Of a stretch of DNA of 64,000 bases, positions 36,801-51,785 are shown in pieces. The DNA comes from Lineus longissimus (taxonomy: Eukaryota > Nemertea > Pilidiophora > Heteronemertea > Lineidae), in assembly GCF_910592395.1 (NCBI RefSeq), contig NC_088310.1, forward strand, positions 20,343,501 through 20,407,500. Direction: 5' to 3'. Under the pieces are notes generated by a model. The model worked only from the letters and a program-made list of their open reading frames with translations, did no database searches and had not been told where the DNA came from. Made by a program: the position numbers and the translations under genes. How positions within the stretch are numbered: the first letter of the stretch is position 1; each line of letters opens with the position of its first letter.

Positions 36801-39800
36801 GGAGAACGGATTAAAGGAAAAATTGTCCCTTTGATATTTCTACGGACCCGTGTAGTGGCTTTAGTATAGTTGGCCAAAATAACACATGTTTTTTTTGTAG
36901 GAAATTTTGCTTTGATGATGAGACTTGCGAATGCGAATGTTTGGCAACATATCAAGTTTTTGATGCCAATAAGAATCCCAACAGGCCGCAACATTAGTAA
37001 TTTGCAATTAACAAATCGTGTTTTGTTTTAAGAAAAAAAATGGATTGCGAAAAAATCACTTTGACTTTAGCACTCCACCTGTCATGGGTATCAACGTAAC
37101 TTATAAACCCCATTACATTATCAGCACTTGCTTTCGGTTATTTTTGATTCATCGAAATCTGTGGGTTTATGACGTGATTGAGGAAAGAAAATGGATAGTA
37201 TTTTGCCTATCATGCTCCAAATTCACCGTGTGAACTTTCTCGATATTTCCCCCAAGCCTACAAAAGCATTCTCGAGAGGGCAAGAACCATGCAGTTGTAT
37301 GAGTAACCGGTAACTTGCCCCTCCGGCCAAACAATCTGCAACACTAGATCTATATCTTACATAAGTATGCCAACGTTCTGCCTAGCGTTACCCTTTAGCT
37401 ACGATGGTCTCCCTTCTCTCCCCTAAAGATGTCAATATTTTATTTCAGCTGTAACATGTTTTTGCGGTAAGAGGAAACCAAATTGTCTCCCTCCAGCGAA
37501 TGGGGCAGCATATCGCTTAATAGGAGAAGTAAACCTAAGGGCAGTAATTAGAAGATTTCATTTCCGAATTTTGACGATTCGCCATCCTATAGGCTACACT
37601 CGGTAAAACACATTGAGGGTTATTATTTCTTTTGCCAGTGTTTCTCTTACGCCCCTTTCCAAGATGTTATTCTCAAAGTATACCGCAAAATTTGATTATT
37701 GAAACACTGTAGAGTACGAAAGCCAGACGGTTCATCTAAAATTCGAAATCTGAAATCTTAAATTTTAAATTCGAAATCTTTTCTCTGAAACTGGCTTGAA
37801 TGTGGCAATGATTTCTCGAAAGCAAGACGGCTCATCAGAAAAGCCAGAGGTTTGTGGTTTTGATCATTTTTGGTTGTAATTGAGTTTCTTTGAACATGAT
37901 CCGATGCGTATCTTTTTCAAAGTTCTTCCCTCTATCCACACGTGCTGACACTGTCAGTTAGTTAATTGACTAATGGAGAAATCTGCCAAATTGTCATCTC
38001 TCAAGTCATTTGTTTCTCACCTTTCTGCCTGACTCGGAGTGTAAGCGGACCTAACAGTTCACGTCCACAGCAAGGTTAGCAGCATGGGTCCGTGACAAAC
38101 GCCACGCCACCAGGACGTCACCGCAGTGATAATTACAGCAGCAGTTGAAACCTACGAACGTCGGAAAAAGCTTTTAGTTTATCTGCTGAGGGTGATGAGA
38201 ATTATCACTAATTTCGATCGCAGAAATCCCGGGGGTAGACTTCGTCAGACTACACCCCAATCATCGTGCCATTAGTGTTTATGTTTTCACGTTCGGCGAA
38301 CAGATCCACCGTACCCCTGAGCAAAATATTTTTCCGCGGTGTTCGGCGCTAGGGCAGAATGTAAGTGCTCTGATTCCTGGGGCACGTCGCAACACAAATT
38401 GTTCGGTTCCGTTGGCTGTGGCGACTCCCGTGGGCTTCACTCAGCGTTCTGCGGAAGCACCGCGGCGCCGCTGTAGCCTCTTCGACGTTTTGATTTGATC
38501 TAATCATAGAAAATAGCATGTTTTCCGACAAAGGTGACTTCAAGTGACAATCGTATTGTGAGATTTTCGTACCGTGATGTAATTAGCTTACCATAAATAA
38601 CAATTGTGTGACATCCTTTCAGCGATGTTTAAAAGAAGCTTGGGGAAGTGTTCTCGCCATACAATCATTCCTATTGTGCAGTCAACTTGTTTGTCGTAAA
38701 CTTATGTAAGCATTCTGAGAAATGTGGGAAAGTGAAACAAATCGCTTTCTTTAGAAGACCGCAAGGGGCTGCGATAGTTCCTCCTTCATGTCCTTGTTGT
38801 CAGAGAATGGGGTTGACGAGAGTAGCCTTGGGGATTTGCAGTGATTCACGTATAGCCCTTATTGCAAGGCACATTGTCAATACTGTAAGGTTCTTTATTG
38901 TGACATTTTTGCTTGCTTCTCAAATACAACTCTGTTCGCAACTTCTGCTTATGACCATTGTAAACTTTCATATGTTGATATCTTGTTCTGAGGCATATCG
39001 AGACGAATATCCTCTGTTTAGGTTTCGCATCTTTAGCGCGTTTACTGCTTTGGCGACGAGCATACTTGTAAACGATTGTCTTGAAAGTATTCCGGAAAAA
39101 GACACCTCTAACTTTAGCTCCTTTCATCCGCTGTAAAGATCACATCCTAAAAGATCTATAATCAGTTGATAATAAATCGGAGAATGAAAATGAAAATGGA
39201 AGGAGATGTCTTCTGAAATCTCTAGCAGCTTGACGTTCGTAAACATCAGTCAACAGCAGATTAGTCGGAAGAAAGAGATTCGGAAAGACCGTCTCCTTAT
39301 TGAACTTTGACAAAGGGAAATAACGTTGTCTGACTTTGGACGACAGCCATAACTATCTGCCCTTTGATATCATTGTACAAAAAAGCACTTGGTGTTTGCG
39401 ATAAGAATGAAAAACAATGGAGTCTATCTCCTCTAACAAGCCATTCTCATTCTTGCTGCTTTATCCTGTTTACTGACTGTTTTGTTTCCTTGTGAAAAAG
39501 GTTGTTTCGTTTGCTCTGATATTGGGAGAAAATATTTCCAAATAAACAGACTTCCCTTTAGCAAGGTGATGCTGTGTGTACACTCGATTTGTTCTCCTAT
39601 TGTTCCCGGATATTCAGAAGGTCTCACTAGACAATGCCCATTGCTCGGCAATACGGTGAGTAATCTTTGCTGATTATTTGTCCCCGGAGGATGCTTATTT
39701 AAGTTTCCTACCAGTAAGGGTAGGTAGTATTACTTTTTAAAGGGTATGTACTTAGTAGGTGAGGATGTTAAGGTGATGATATCAATGTCATTCGGATAAT

Positions 39801-42000
39801 GGGAAAACAATGAACTCAAGGAGAGAGATCTAAGAGATTACTTAACCTTAAAGATGTGAAGGTGATTCGACTATTTGTTCCCATTTCTTTCCGATGATAA
39901 TGGTTAAATACAGTCAATAATAAAGATAAAGACTGGCCTTTATCTATTCTTGATAAAAGTCGTGTTTACCTTGTTTCATAAAGAAGAATGAAAGCCTAGA
40001 AAGCTCATCTTTGGATCCGTACAAAATCCGGAGCAAAAACGATTCCTTTTTTTGTAAATGCGAGCTGGTAGACCACAGCCGTCACCAAAATGACAATTGG
40101 ACGGTCTAGACTTTCTCTGCTCCCCACAGTTATGTTTGCAATCTTGTTAGCAATCAACAAAGTCCAATATGGTCATTGAGATGCGCAATATGCTGCCAAC
40201 TTATTATCCCCACGGAACAACTCGTAAACAAATCAGTATCGACCAAGGCATTCTTCTACAGGATACTACTTCAAATAAATTTATTCTCATAACATACATT
40301 GTTTAACAGCGTTGCTATCATCTGTTGCCAAGTGTTTATACACTCTCGGAAAATAAGTGCGACGACGTGACAAAGATGAAAACACTAGTCTGGACACGCG
40401 ATCGACACAAATCGATAGATAATGAACAATGTACCAGTTGTCTCCGGTCTGATACAATACCTGGGTGGACAGGCGAACTCTGGTCTTGATTTTCTTTTTT
40501 AATGAGACAATGTCACCTTATAATAGGCTCGATCATCCCTTCATGATGACACCTCGATTATCTTAAAGTAGACAACGAGGTTCCATCGACTTACACATAA
40601 TGTTCATAGTGCGTACGTAACAGCTGCCGACGAGGCGGGCTTGACTTCCTTTTTTCGACCAGAGGACATCAATAAATTTTTTATCCCGTGATTCTGATAT
40701 GAGAAATCGTTTTCTCCCCAACAAAATATATCAAAGTAATGTACAATGTAGTTCTTCGTTATCACTGGTCACTTCTGGTCACAGGTATTTCTTACCATTG
40801 CTGTTGAATGTTAGCCAACTCTATAGTCGTTTCGAACGTTGCTGGATAACGCTAATTAGACGTATGGTGTTTGCAGAAATACTTTTGAAGCTTTTATCTT
40901 TGTATAACTTCTTGATATACTCGAGTACCTGCCGTTGTTGCCGAATGAAATTTAGCGCCTACATATTTTCCTTTATATTCTCAAAAGAATGAATGAAATA
41001 CGCGGAAGACCCATGTCGAGACGCAACTGCTGGGGCTCGGTGGGGGTCCTATCACCAAGGGGTAAAGGTGTCAACACTGAGACTGCTGCACCAAAGGGGA
41101 TAGAAATGTTTTCTGGTCTTTACACCTACAAGTGGCAAGCTTTTGTGCGACATGAAATAATACAATGTGCTGTTTTTTTGCATATATTCTTTCCGTAACA
41201 GTGCAGGCCAGGTTGGCCGCTCACAGAGACATCAGCTCGGTGTCATAAGATGCGAATCGAGTGTTGTCCTGAACATTTTTTCTGAGTTAAAGGTGTGATC
41301 TGATCATTTCTTGTTCTGTTGGAACTTGTCTACTGGCCTTTATTCATGCTCCCATGAGGCATGTGAGGTAGGCTTCTGAAAATCTAAAATCAGTCTGATG
41401 GCTTGGTATACCAGTAAATGCACTTTCCGAAACATATTCCGTCTTCACACTCAAGGTGAGGTCAACCTCGCCGTTACATGAAGTTCACGTAAACGTTTAG
41501 GACATCTGATTTCCCTATCATTTATTTGTAACCAGGATGTAGTGGGATGTGGAGCCATCGGACGGCGCCGGCAGATCGGAATAATTTTGTCTTTTAAAGA
41601 TAAGAACAATCGTATTTATTCAACATTTGGTACATCATATATGATTAATTTGACGGTAATACTCTTCGTATTTATAGAAATTATGTTATCAGTATAATTT
41701 TCACAGATTGTCTCCAATTATTGAAGAATGTATGAAGACCTTGCAATATCGACGGATTGATAATTTTATTACTGACATATAATACACGTGCCGCGTACAC
41801 TCAAGTTAACGTTCCCGCTCGTTTGACGCCCGCCATGCCCGTGTGTCGGCCGGCGATCAGAATCAGATATCATAAGGTATACGCTTGATTATGGCAGTCC
41901 TGACATTGAGCCGGGAAAAACAACAAGTCTTTGGTCTTTTCCAATATCAGTGTATTTCCCACCTCTGAAATAATCGCCATTTGTTACGTTAGCGCACTGG
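30900..42000. other. Gene-free stretch (first part of the ~35-kb desert)
   Basis: I see no supported gene. The largest open frames (33600–34031, 143 codons; 35806–36174, 122 codons; 38648–39136, 162 codons) lack family motifs, splice context or codon bias. Several short AT-rich patches carry octamer, GATA, SOX or homeodomain-type words (for example 31040–31130, 35190–35290, 41580–41700). No transposase or reverse-transcriptase reading frame is seen. Confidence 0.4.
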
Positions 42001-42392
42001 GTGGCCATTTGTAGCTACTTTCCCCTGATAGGTTCGATTACACGGAACAGTCATCAGTATAGCACAAGACCTACTCCCTCAATCAATGTACCTTCAGGTT
42101 CCAAAGCAAACGCGAGCAAAATCCAAGCGCGGATATGTACAAATATTTAGACCTTTCGGAAGATAGTGGTGAGAACGCAGACCAGGCTGTGCGGCTGTGG
42201 GCTCGACTGCGTCCGTGGCGGCTCCTCTGGCACCATTTCTATTACAATCTCATTAGGTTGCAGCTATCGTCTGCCAATACTCTGTAAAGCAATAACAAAC
42301 TTGGAGAAATTTGTAAATATTTTCCTCCGGTGAAGTCGCTCTGGTTTTATAGAGCCTCGTGTTGATGGACAAGCCACTGTTAACCCCACGTC

Positions 42393-42408
42393 AGTGTTTA
42401 TAAACACT
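42393..42408. promoter_or_regulatory. Perfect palindrome of two forkhead-type sites
   Basis: AGTGTTTATAAACACT is a perfect 16-bp palindrome containing TGTTTA on both strands, the core recognised by forkhead (FOX) factors. It is isolated in the gene-free region; function is unproven. Confidence 0.3.
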
Positions 42409-45400
42409 CAATTACATTGATAAAATTGATAAAATTGATGAAATATAATAATTGATAAGGACTCTAGGAAATTGCTTTTAATGAATGTGGGAAGGTGAGC
42501 AGGCCAATCTTTGCCCATTACTTCCAACATCGACTGTTTGTTGTATATCTTGGCGTTCTTACTTTCGTTCAAGTGATATCAATAAGCTTTGAAGTGGTCT
42601 TGTAACTTTTCTTCAGAAAAATCACATCCGTGGCGTCAGATTGCAGAACGGGAGTGAAATAAATATAGCACTCGTCGAAATGATGATAACGCCATATGCT
42701 CCAAAATATCCAGTGATGTAGTCAAGGGGGGTCTTTACGAAAAAAGACTTTTCCGCAGGTTACGATGTAACACACGAAAAATCATTTTGTAGGGATCTTG
42801 TAGACAAAATGAAACGAGTTGGTCTTCGTGAGCTCATGGGTATACTTTTTATCATGGTTACTTATGTCGATACTAGACTTATATTCATTGCGCTCAGTAA
42901 AAGGACGAAAAAACGTACATGTAGTAGATGTACCTTCCATGCGCTTTGATATTTTACTTCTTCCCTGGATGATCAAATTTTTCTCGAGTGATAATTAAGT
43001 TAATTACCTTTGAGGCGATTACAAAGCAACAGAGGCGCGTGAAATATTCTTTTCCTGTCAAATCTGGGACAGTCATTTCCGAAATGTTTGTAATGGCAAT
43101 TGTGTTGGATTGAAAACACGATATGATGATAAATCCATTCAAGGTATAATAATCTAGCGCACCAACAAGCTGTCATATGTCAGACATGGGTGACGCTTTT
43201 CATAACTTTACATAGGTTTTGTAAACAGATGCCGTTAGCGGACGGGTCCGTGTATTACCCACCAACAATACCAACTCCATGTGACTTTGCATCTTTTTCA
43301 AAGTCTTGTTTTCAGTATGAATGCCTTTTCATCGTCTTGGCTATTGGCAAGGCTTGGCGGGCTGCCCAGCTTCTAGGCACCGTACTGATTATGTCCCATT
43401 CTTTATTGACCTACAATTTTCAATCTTATTGAAATTCCCAGATGATTTTTTTAGGTTGGAACAAACCCCTCGCGGCGTTAGAAGAAACATAATAATTATC
43501 ATGCAAACTAAAAACGCCTTAAATTTGAACTACCAAAATATTGAGGTATAATTGGCAAGGGGGTCCATTATACCATATACTGTTCATCCTTTTACTAGAC
43601 TGATCTCAAGATATAGGGTGACCTGCAGTTTAACTGAATGCCCTATTGAAAACGGCCAATGGTATCAAGTATGACATTGTTGTGTGTTTGAAATGCATGT
43701 CAGAATTGCTTCTTCTGCCGTGTTTGCTGTCACCTCTAAATATCTTTACATGTATTCGTATTCAAACCTTAGTGCTTGTCTAATCGAAATATTTTCCTCT
43801 TTGAATCTTATCTTGAAGGTGTCATGATGCTCTTTCATATAATTCATATAATTCTTTTCATTATTTTTCTTTAAGATGCTATTTTGAAAGGAGTCTTCGA
43901 CATAACTATTCGACTTTCTTTACTGGTGGTATTGCTTTCAAAACCCCTATCATTAGGTGTCTATATTAACGGTTTAGCTTTTATCTATTTTGAATTCAGA
44001 TTTCTTAAGGTGTAAAATAGTTGATAAGTCCCACAAATGACAGGAACCATCCTATTCAGACGAGTCACCATACGCGTTAAATGCAGGATGAAAACCAGTT
44101 ATTAAGGTTTCAATAAAGATTTCAACTTGTGCATTAGTTCATGTTAATTGCTTCGCCAAATATCCTTTTAAAATTCTTTAATGTGCCAATATGACATCAA
44201 TTGCAATTGAATAGGATATTTGCAATTATTAACTCTAAATGTTGAAGTTCTCTGGGCGATCGGGTGAGGAATGTTATGTGGTCTTTTCGAGTGGATTGAA
44301 ATTATAACTATGGGTGTTCGAACCCTGGATCGTTCTAATCTGCGATAATAGAATATTTCCTTTAAGGAATGTTTGAGAGCAGAAAACCGAAAATCTGCCA
44401 GCGAATTCATCATGAATTGATGGCAGAACTGGAGGCCTGGTTGTTTCACGAAACACCGCGAGGGTGGCGTTAAAACTTAGGGCAAAATAATAGCTCTACC
44501 TGCAGATGAACGGTGTTGGTGGGTGTCAACCAGGCCTCGCCATGCAGTCGGCGCTCAAAGCAACGCAATTGTCTGCCTTATTTCGCTGTTACAACTTGGG
44601 CTGTTTTTGCACGATCTCTACTCAGTGGCATCCTTTCATATATGACTACATACATAGCCTACTCTTGTGTTGCAGAGAAATAAGCAATTATCGGACAACT
44701 TGTAGAACTGGTAGTCTAACTAAACTGCTTTCTGAAATGCCTTGCCTCGTTGTCAACCTGGCCTTCGTGAGAAACTGATCTTCACCACTGGCAGATTGAG
44801 GGTCAGCTTGTTTTTACTTGGTAAAAAAACGATGGGGCCATTTACAAGCTAGACACAAAGTGTGAGAAAACATCGCCACGTTCAAACATCATAATTCAGC
44901 TTGAAATAACAACGGAGTTTCTTCATGAGTCTCATGCATTCATATAGTTAATTCCCATGGATTGGTGTTGACACAACATGTTGATTCGAAAAGTGTAACT
45001 CGGGGGTACGATTTCTAGGCCCGTTAATGTGCCCATGTAAACAGATGAACTGGCAAATGCATTAATAGGTCCATTTAAACCCCTTCGGGGAACCAAGTCA
45101 CAACAGACAGAAGCTAAGAGGACGCGATTGGTACGCAATCGGGTCTTAAGTAGCAGAAATTTTAATTCACCAATTCTTTTTCCATAATCATGACGACATT
45201 GCGTTGACGGCCAAGCCACACAAACTTTTTTACCTTTTTTGCTTACAACTCTTATATTATTTGTCGCGTAAGCATCAAACTTACATAATTGTCATCATAA
45301 CTTTACGGTACGCTTTAAAATACGTATTCATAAGAAAAATATACATGTACTGTAAAATTAAATGTAATTTAAAGAAACTACAGAACAGTATTAATATACT

Positions 45401-48400
45401 TTTAGTTATTTTATTCTTTTTAATAAGCGCATATTGCAGTCTAGGAGTGACCGGATGGGAATAAACGGGAGTTATCAATCTGCTGATCTTGAAAGGTGGC
45501 GTCTCCGTGCGATGAAATATAAACTGATTATGAAGAACGAAAAAAATGCTTAAAATGGGTGAGAACATGACAGTATTTTGTAGTAATTGGCCCGTAGCTG
45601 GGTGATGTATTGTTCGATTCTATAGGAAAGTAAATCAATTTAGATACTTCGGACTTCGAAGTTGCAGTGAGATGAAATAGATGAAATTGACTGTAATCAC
45701 TTTTTCGGATAATATCACAACAGCCGGTTCTATATGAGAACAAAGAATTTGACACGGATAGAATGAGTTTCCATATATACTATTATACCAGTAAGTCTCA
45801 TTTATGACCATATCGGGGGTGAAATCAAAAGAAGTTCCTCGGGTTGCTGGTACAGCACAGCCGGTACCCGTGTAGCATTCAGTCACACCTCAAGCTGGCA
45901 GTTTCCCCACAAAGGGCGCTACATTTGGTACCATCAAGATAGCTAGGTTACTATGTAGTCGAGAGTAATGTGAACCAATCATTTATGCAGCACTTCTAAT
46001 TCATTTGATTAAAATTTGTTAAGTTTCTCGCAATGGCATGTGGAGGTGGAAATTCATTATTCATTTTTATACATTCTCCAGGGGGTATTAGGTGCATGGT
46101 ATTTTGAATAGTATACGTATCATATCTATATCAATATAAAATAGTTATTGTTGTCTCGAGTGGTTATATTGTTTTTGATATCTTACCTCCGCATGAGAAT
46201 TCGAGATTTAGAAGATTTCTTTGCACCAGATGCATCCACCTGAATATAATATTGTTAACATTTTAATTGAATATATTTATGGTCGTCTCCTGATGAGAAA
46301 GTAATATTCAAAAGAAAAAAGGTTTTGGGCACCACATGTTGGCCTGCATTATAAATCTAAATCTAACGGTGGCCCATTCGTCATGACATGTCCGCATCGT
46401 TTGGGGCAATGGAGCGCAAACTACTGCTCGGATTTCTTTGAAGTTCGGTTTTTCTTGATCTGAACCTCAAAACCAAACAGGATTTTAGGGTATATATAAA
46501 GGAATAAAAAATCTCTTCAGCGAAGCCCTGTGGTCACTTTGGGGGCCACGTTGATTTGTTACGAACGGTATTACCTGCATGCTACCCGAAGCCGGTCCTT
46601 CCCAAATAGCATGCCGCACCTCAAAAAGTTTACAGATAACGACGCATGCGCTCTCCGTTACTTCCGTTTCGACAAAATGTCGCCAAGTCTATCTCTGAGT
46701 GGTTTTGGCTTCTTCTGACAACGATAGATGGCAATATCTACTGTCTACCGAACACTGCTTTCCATCGGTAGAGTACAAAGTAATTATCACAAAGGTTGAT
46801 TCTTTAGGAGAGAGGGAGGTTATTAATGTATAGAAATAATTTCATAGAGCGCCATAACCAGTAAGGCTTATAAAACTCTTGTCTATAGAATCCATGAGAG
46901 AACCGTTCATCAAGCGGCATAAAGTAACCTGTAATATTGACTTCGTAACAACAATCGCCTTTCATGTCTTACAAATTTCATCCAGAGACCTCTTAGTTCG
47001 CGATACAAAGTGTATTGGTGTCAATTTAAGCCCATGAGCGACATCCCACTGACAAGTGCATAAAACCCCAAGAATTTCCTCCAAAAGCCTATTCAATCTA
47101 GTAGTTTTATTTCCACCAACATGATCGAATCATATGAAAATTAGGCATCTATGAAATACTTTTCAACACCATCGATGTTTGGACAGGCTATTATCTAGGT
47201 GTATGAGGGCCTTTGTAGTGAGAGCTAGACATTCGATTTTGGTGACAAGAAGTGTTTAGACATGCGTGCATCTCATTGACTTATCCTATGACAAGCTGTG
47301 TACATGTATGTTGTGCTTTCTGCCATTCATCAAATCACATCAACACAAATACAGGGGGTCCTGTCCTATTCACTTTACACATCCATTCGTGAATGTTTTT
47401 CCAACAACTGTCTCATACCCTGTCAATGACACTGGCATACTATAGTCCTATACTTTGTTCTGTCAAACTTTTCAATCTTTAACCTAACAGAAAACCGCGT
47501 CTATAGTCAGCAAAACCTGTTTCTTAAGAGTATATTCTCTCTTAAATTTCACGGCCTTGTCAATGAGCATGCACGCTGTGCTTTTAATGGGAATTATTAT
47601 AGCATTTCAATAAAAAAATAAGTGCAAACCATTAAAAAGTACCCTGACGGGCTATTCAGTTATCTCATCCATGGAAAAGCAACGGCATATTGTACCGTTG
47701 TTGCAATAAGGTCTCAGGCATTCTACATGACCGTGTGTACTACTAAAGAAAAGCCAAACAAACTGCAATCGAGACAAACGATAAGATCATGACGTACAGA
47801 AATCAATTTGTCCCTCCGCATAGACTTCAAACGACCTCATAAAAAGTTACATTTCCAAAACCCCAGCTTCAAACCGAACATGGCATGATATAAACATATC
47901 AAAAGTCTCGCTTGGAGACCATGCGTAAGAGACAAGTTGATTCCTGTCCACGATGACCTTATCGTGTGTTTACACCCATAATGGATTTTGTTTCTTCGTT
48001 AAGATAGTGTAACAATGGCCTTATTAATTTGTTTCCATCACTTAATGAATATATACGATAAGAATTAAGAATGGATAGACCACACCGAAAAATGCACTTT
48101 GGTCAAGACGACTGATCAAGGAGCTTGTCTTGGTTTAGTCATTTACTTATAATCAGATAAAAAATATGCAGAAGCGCGACAGATGTAAGTTATTCCCACG
48201 TTCCATGCATCATGAAAAACGCCATACATACAATGAAAACACAATTGTGATATATGCATCTTTAAAAACAACCTACAATAAAAGACAAAAGTTTCTCCAT
48301 TAATGTTGTTAGTCTTTGTTCCACCCCTCGCAGTTAGTCAACATTGTATTATCCGTGATCCAGCTGCTGCAGCCATGTCCAGTGATATATCCACAAGTTT

Positions 48401-51400
48401 ACCGACATACCCACAGTAACTAGGTGTGTTACTATTGTTAAAGACGGCATATGGTCCTGTTCAATTTACATTATGGCTATTTGTTAAATTACTGTTTCCG
48501 AAAACGACCATTTCACCCATCAGTTGTTTTTTAAAACTGCCCATTACGATTTAGTTTAAATTTTTCGACATCAACAGTGTTGTCAACGTTGAAGTAAATA
48601 ATCCAAATCGAAATCGATGGAGGTTTTCATACTAAAACAGCTGTTCGCATCATATGGTCATAAAACATAGGTGTAATAATTTTCGATCATGTTATTACAC
48701 TGTACAGCTATGACAGGAATTGTTTACCTCTTTTGAGTGGAAGACTGTCAACAGCAAATATTGCTTAAAGGCAATTGTTTTCTGACGGACGGACCTGAAT
48801 TTGTTAAAAATAAAGCGATGGTGAATTTCCACATGCGTCGCGTTGCAAAATACGACAAAGCAGATAGGAAGGAACGGAGTTCCTGCTGTCATGGCTGAAG
48901 GAGACTATAACCACTTAGTTATAAGACATTGGAACAACTTTGGGTGTTTTTACAAACAAGTGAACATGTGCACCCCCAAGATAGCTAAGATAACGACGGG
49001 CTTGGGCGCGGTATACGGCGGCTGACGCACCGTGGCACTCGGCTTCCACTGGGAGCGACGAAAACCTCAGCGGCAATGAGTTAATGACCATTTAAAGACC
49101 AGCCACAACAGGAACCTTTAGTTAGGCCTCTCATTTATCAACGACGCGGGGGCCGAGCCCGACTCCTTACGGTGCCGATTGAAAATATTTCCAAACTTGC
49201 GTAGATGCCTGCTGTGCCGAGACGTTTGTTGTCATTGTGATATGATCTCGACTAACTCAGTGGATATTTGGAAAGAAAAGCTGAGCTCCCAAGCTGCTTT
49301 TGATGAGGCCATGTCCTCGTTTTTACATGTAAGCCTTACCACTCCAAGTCCCCTTGCTTTTGAATTCATCTTGGATCTAATTATTCGGGTATTGAAGCGG
49401 GTCCAGTAGGGAGTTGAGAAAGATATGGCGAGGGTGTCCGCCTCATTACTCTGTTGTCACGGACATTGTCACCGCGACATGTTTGTAGGTTTTGCATTAT
49501 AAGAGACAATTTCTCACGAATCAAAGCAAACAAACTGGGTGAATAGCTGTATAGTATTGAGTGTGAATTGGTCATTGGTGCTTTTGACGTCCTGTGACAT
49601 GTACCACAATGAGAACGGAGCCGCGGTTCCGATACCTTGGGGCAGATGGCTCAACAATAAAAACTGCTTTCTTCTCGCTCACTGTCTCTGATTGAACCGT
49701 TGTGGTAAACATTGTAACCATTCATTCCCGATATTTACCTGCATTGAGATAATTCTCGACTCATTTCGTTCTGCAGTGCTATTCTAATTCACCGGAGTCC
49801 AATCAAAATATTGTCCTAGTATTAAGATAGTGTTTATCTGCAAACAAAGTGACTTATATGACGACCATCCTGTCCATTTTTGATGTCGTCTGTGTCAGTG
49901 TTTGTCTGATTTGTCGTCTGTCAGTGTCGTCTGATTTCGTTGGGCTTTCAATGTCCTGCTACAAACTGAATCTTTGGTAGTTATGATAACAAAATCGAGT
50001 ATCAATTGTGGTGTGATTTGAGTGTCATATTTCCATTATGAGGGTCTGACAGATGATATCAAAATCAGGTATCAAGTAGGGTCCGGGACATTCCTCTGAA
50101 CTCTCAAGTCGTGAGAATACCTGCATGTTGTAACACGTTTACCAAACAATTTAAGGCTTCTTTGGGTCATTCCTATAGTGCCGGGCAAATCCTTCCCGTA
50201 TGGAGGCTAAAAAATCATACATTTTTTAGAAAATTTTTCTTCGGATATATGCCAGTTCCTTAAAAAATCATAATTGTGATTCGATCTTTACCCTCATCCT
50301 TACAGCCATAATTAACAAAATCCAACGCCTGAATAAACTCAAACTCTTCAGGCTCTTGTTGTCAAATATATCCATATCTGCTGGCAGATTCGACACCATC
50401 ATAATGACTATGTTTAAACGTCTTTGTGTATTATATTTTAGAGAAGTCTTAGATGTCTTCTCATAAGGCCAATGGAAAGCTATTGGTAGCTTTTCGTCAC
50501 CAGTATCCTCTAATTAGGTAGTTTTGCTCGTTATTATCAATTTGACATACGGGTGCAGCAGCCGAAGACTGGAAGTGACAAGTGTACAGGGTTAGACGTG
50601 GAAGGTACAATAGGCCGAAATTGTGATCTCTTTAGAAAATGGTGCGTGATGAAACATGTTAGATTGGGTACTTTCAAAAGCTGAAATAAAGAACAATATT
50701 TCCACATTTTAATTTCCTTCCATATCATATGGGTTGGCAGAACCAATGTTGCCTATATTGTCTTAATGGTATCGACGCGAACAATGAATGTTCTTGGTGA
50801 AAGAAACTTGATGAGAAACTACTAGTAATTCCACTGGCCTAATTTAGCGCAGTACTGGCTAGATCATAACAGAATAGTCATGGGCACAACATACCAGCCT
50901 GTGGCAACACAAACGCAATCTCATGCTTCTTGCATTTCATAATTACTTAATTGGCGCTCATTAAATTAACTTGAGAATGCATAACTACTCTCTGCATTAA
51001 CTGATATTCTTTGCGGGACAAATTTGAGTGAAAATAATACTTGGTGTTTTTATGATAGGGTGTGTTGCGTGGAGGATGTGTCATTTTTGTATTCTGTGGC
51101 TGTGAATATAAAACCTAATAGATGTTTCAAATGATCAGTAGAAGTTGCACATCATAACTTAACTCAAAGCACGATACCTAAAGCTTGGGGTAATATCCTT
51201 GTCTTCTCAGCCAAAGGCGTCGATACAGCTGTGAAGGAAACATCGACTATATCCCGCGGATGTTTTGGAAGTCATTTTTAGTCGATTGGGTAATAAGTTA
51301 TGGTTACCAACGCAAAAATCTCGATGACGAGATTCTTTGGATTATGCCGTAATGGCGTGAAACCATAAACGATAATCGTTATAGTCCCCGTTGGGGTAGC

Positions 51401-51744
51401 TTCGCGGCACAGAGCGACCTTTAAATGGATGGTTTTCGATGACAACATTGTCACACCCGAGGATTCCACTGCGACAGCCCGTAATGATAGGTGAGACGGT
51501 GACTTGCCTGTAGGGGGCTCTATCTTCGACCGTAATCTGGCCCTTGTTCTTAAGGCAGCGTTGATATCAGAAAATAGCATCTTAGGTTCTTTCCTGTGAT
51601 TGCACCTCTCGTCAGGTTTCTGTATTGGTTAAGTATTTACATATATGCTTTGTGTACTCAATTAACGGTAATTGGCTTCTGCAAATGATTGTGTTGCAAA
51701 CGGGTTCAGGATGTTGTCGTTTCTTCTTCATCGTCTTCTTCTTA

Positions 51745-51785
51745 GTCTTGTTGTTGTTGTGTTGTTGTTGATGTTGTTGTTGTTA
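51745..51785. repeat. (TTG)n / GTTGTTGTT microsatellite
   Basis: An imperfect run of GTT/TTG triplets with single-base interruptions, followed by unique sequence. Confidence 0.8.

Noticed and set aside
44300-44345. tRNA gene suggested by GGGTTCGAACAC on the minus strand
   Set aside because: Only a B-box-like word is present. No A-box at the right distance and no cloverleaf stems.
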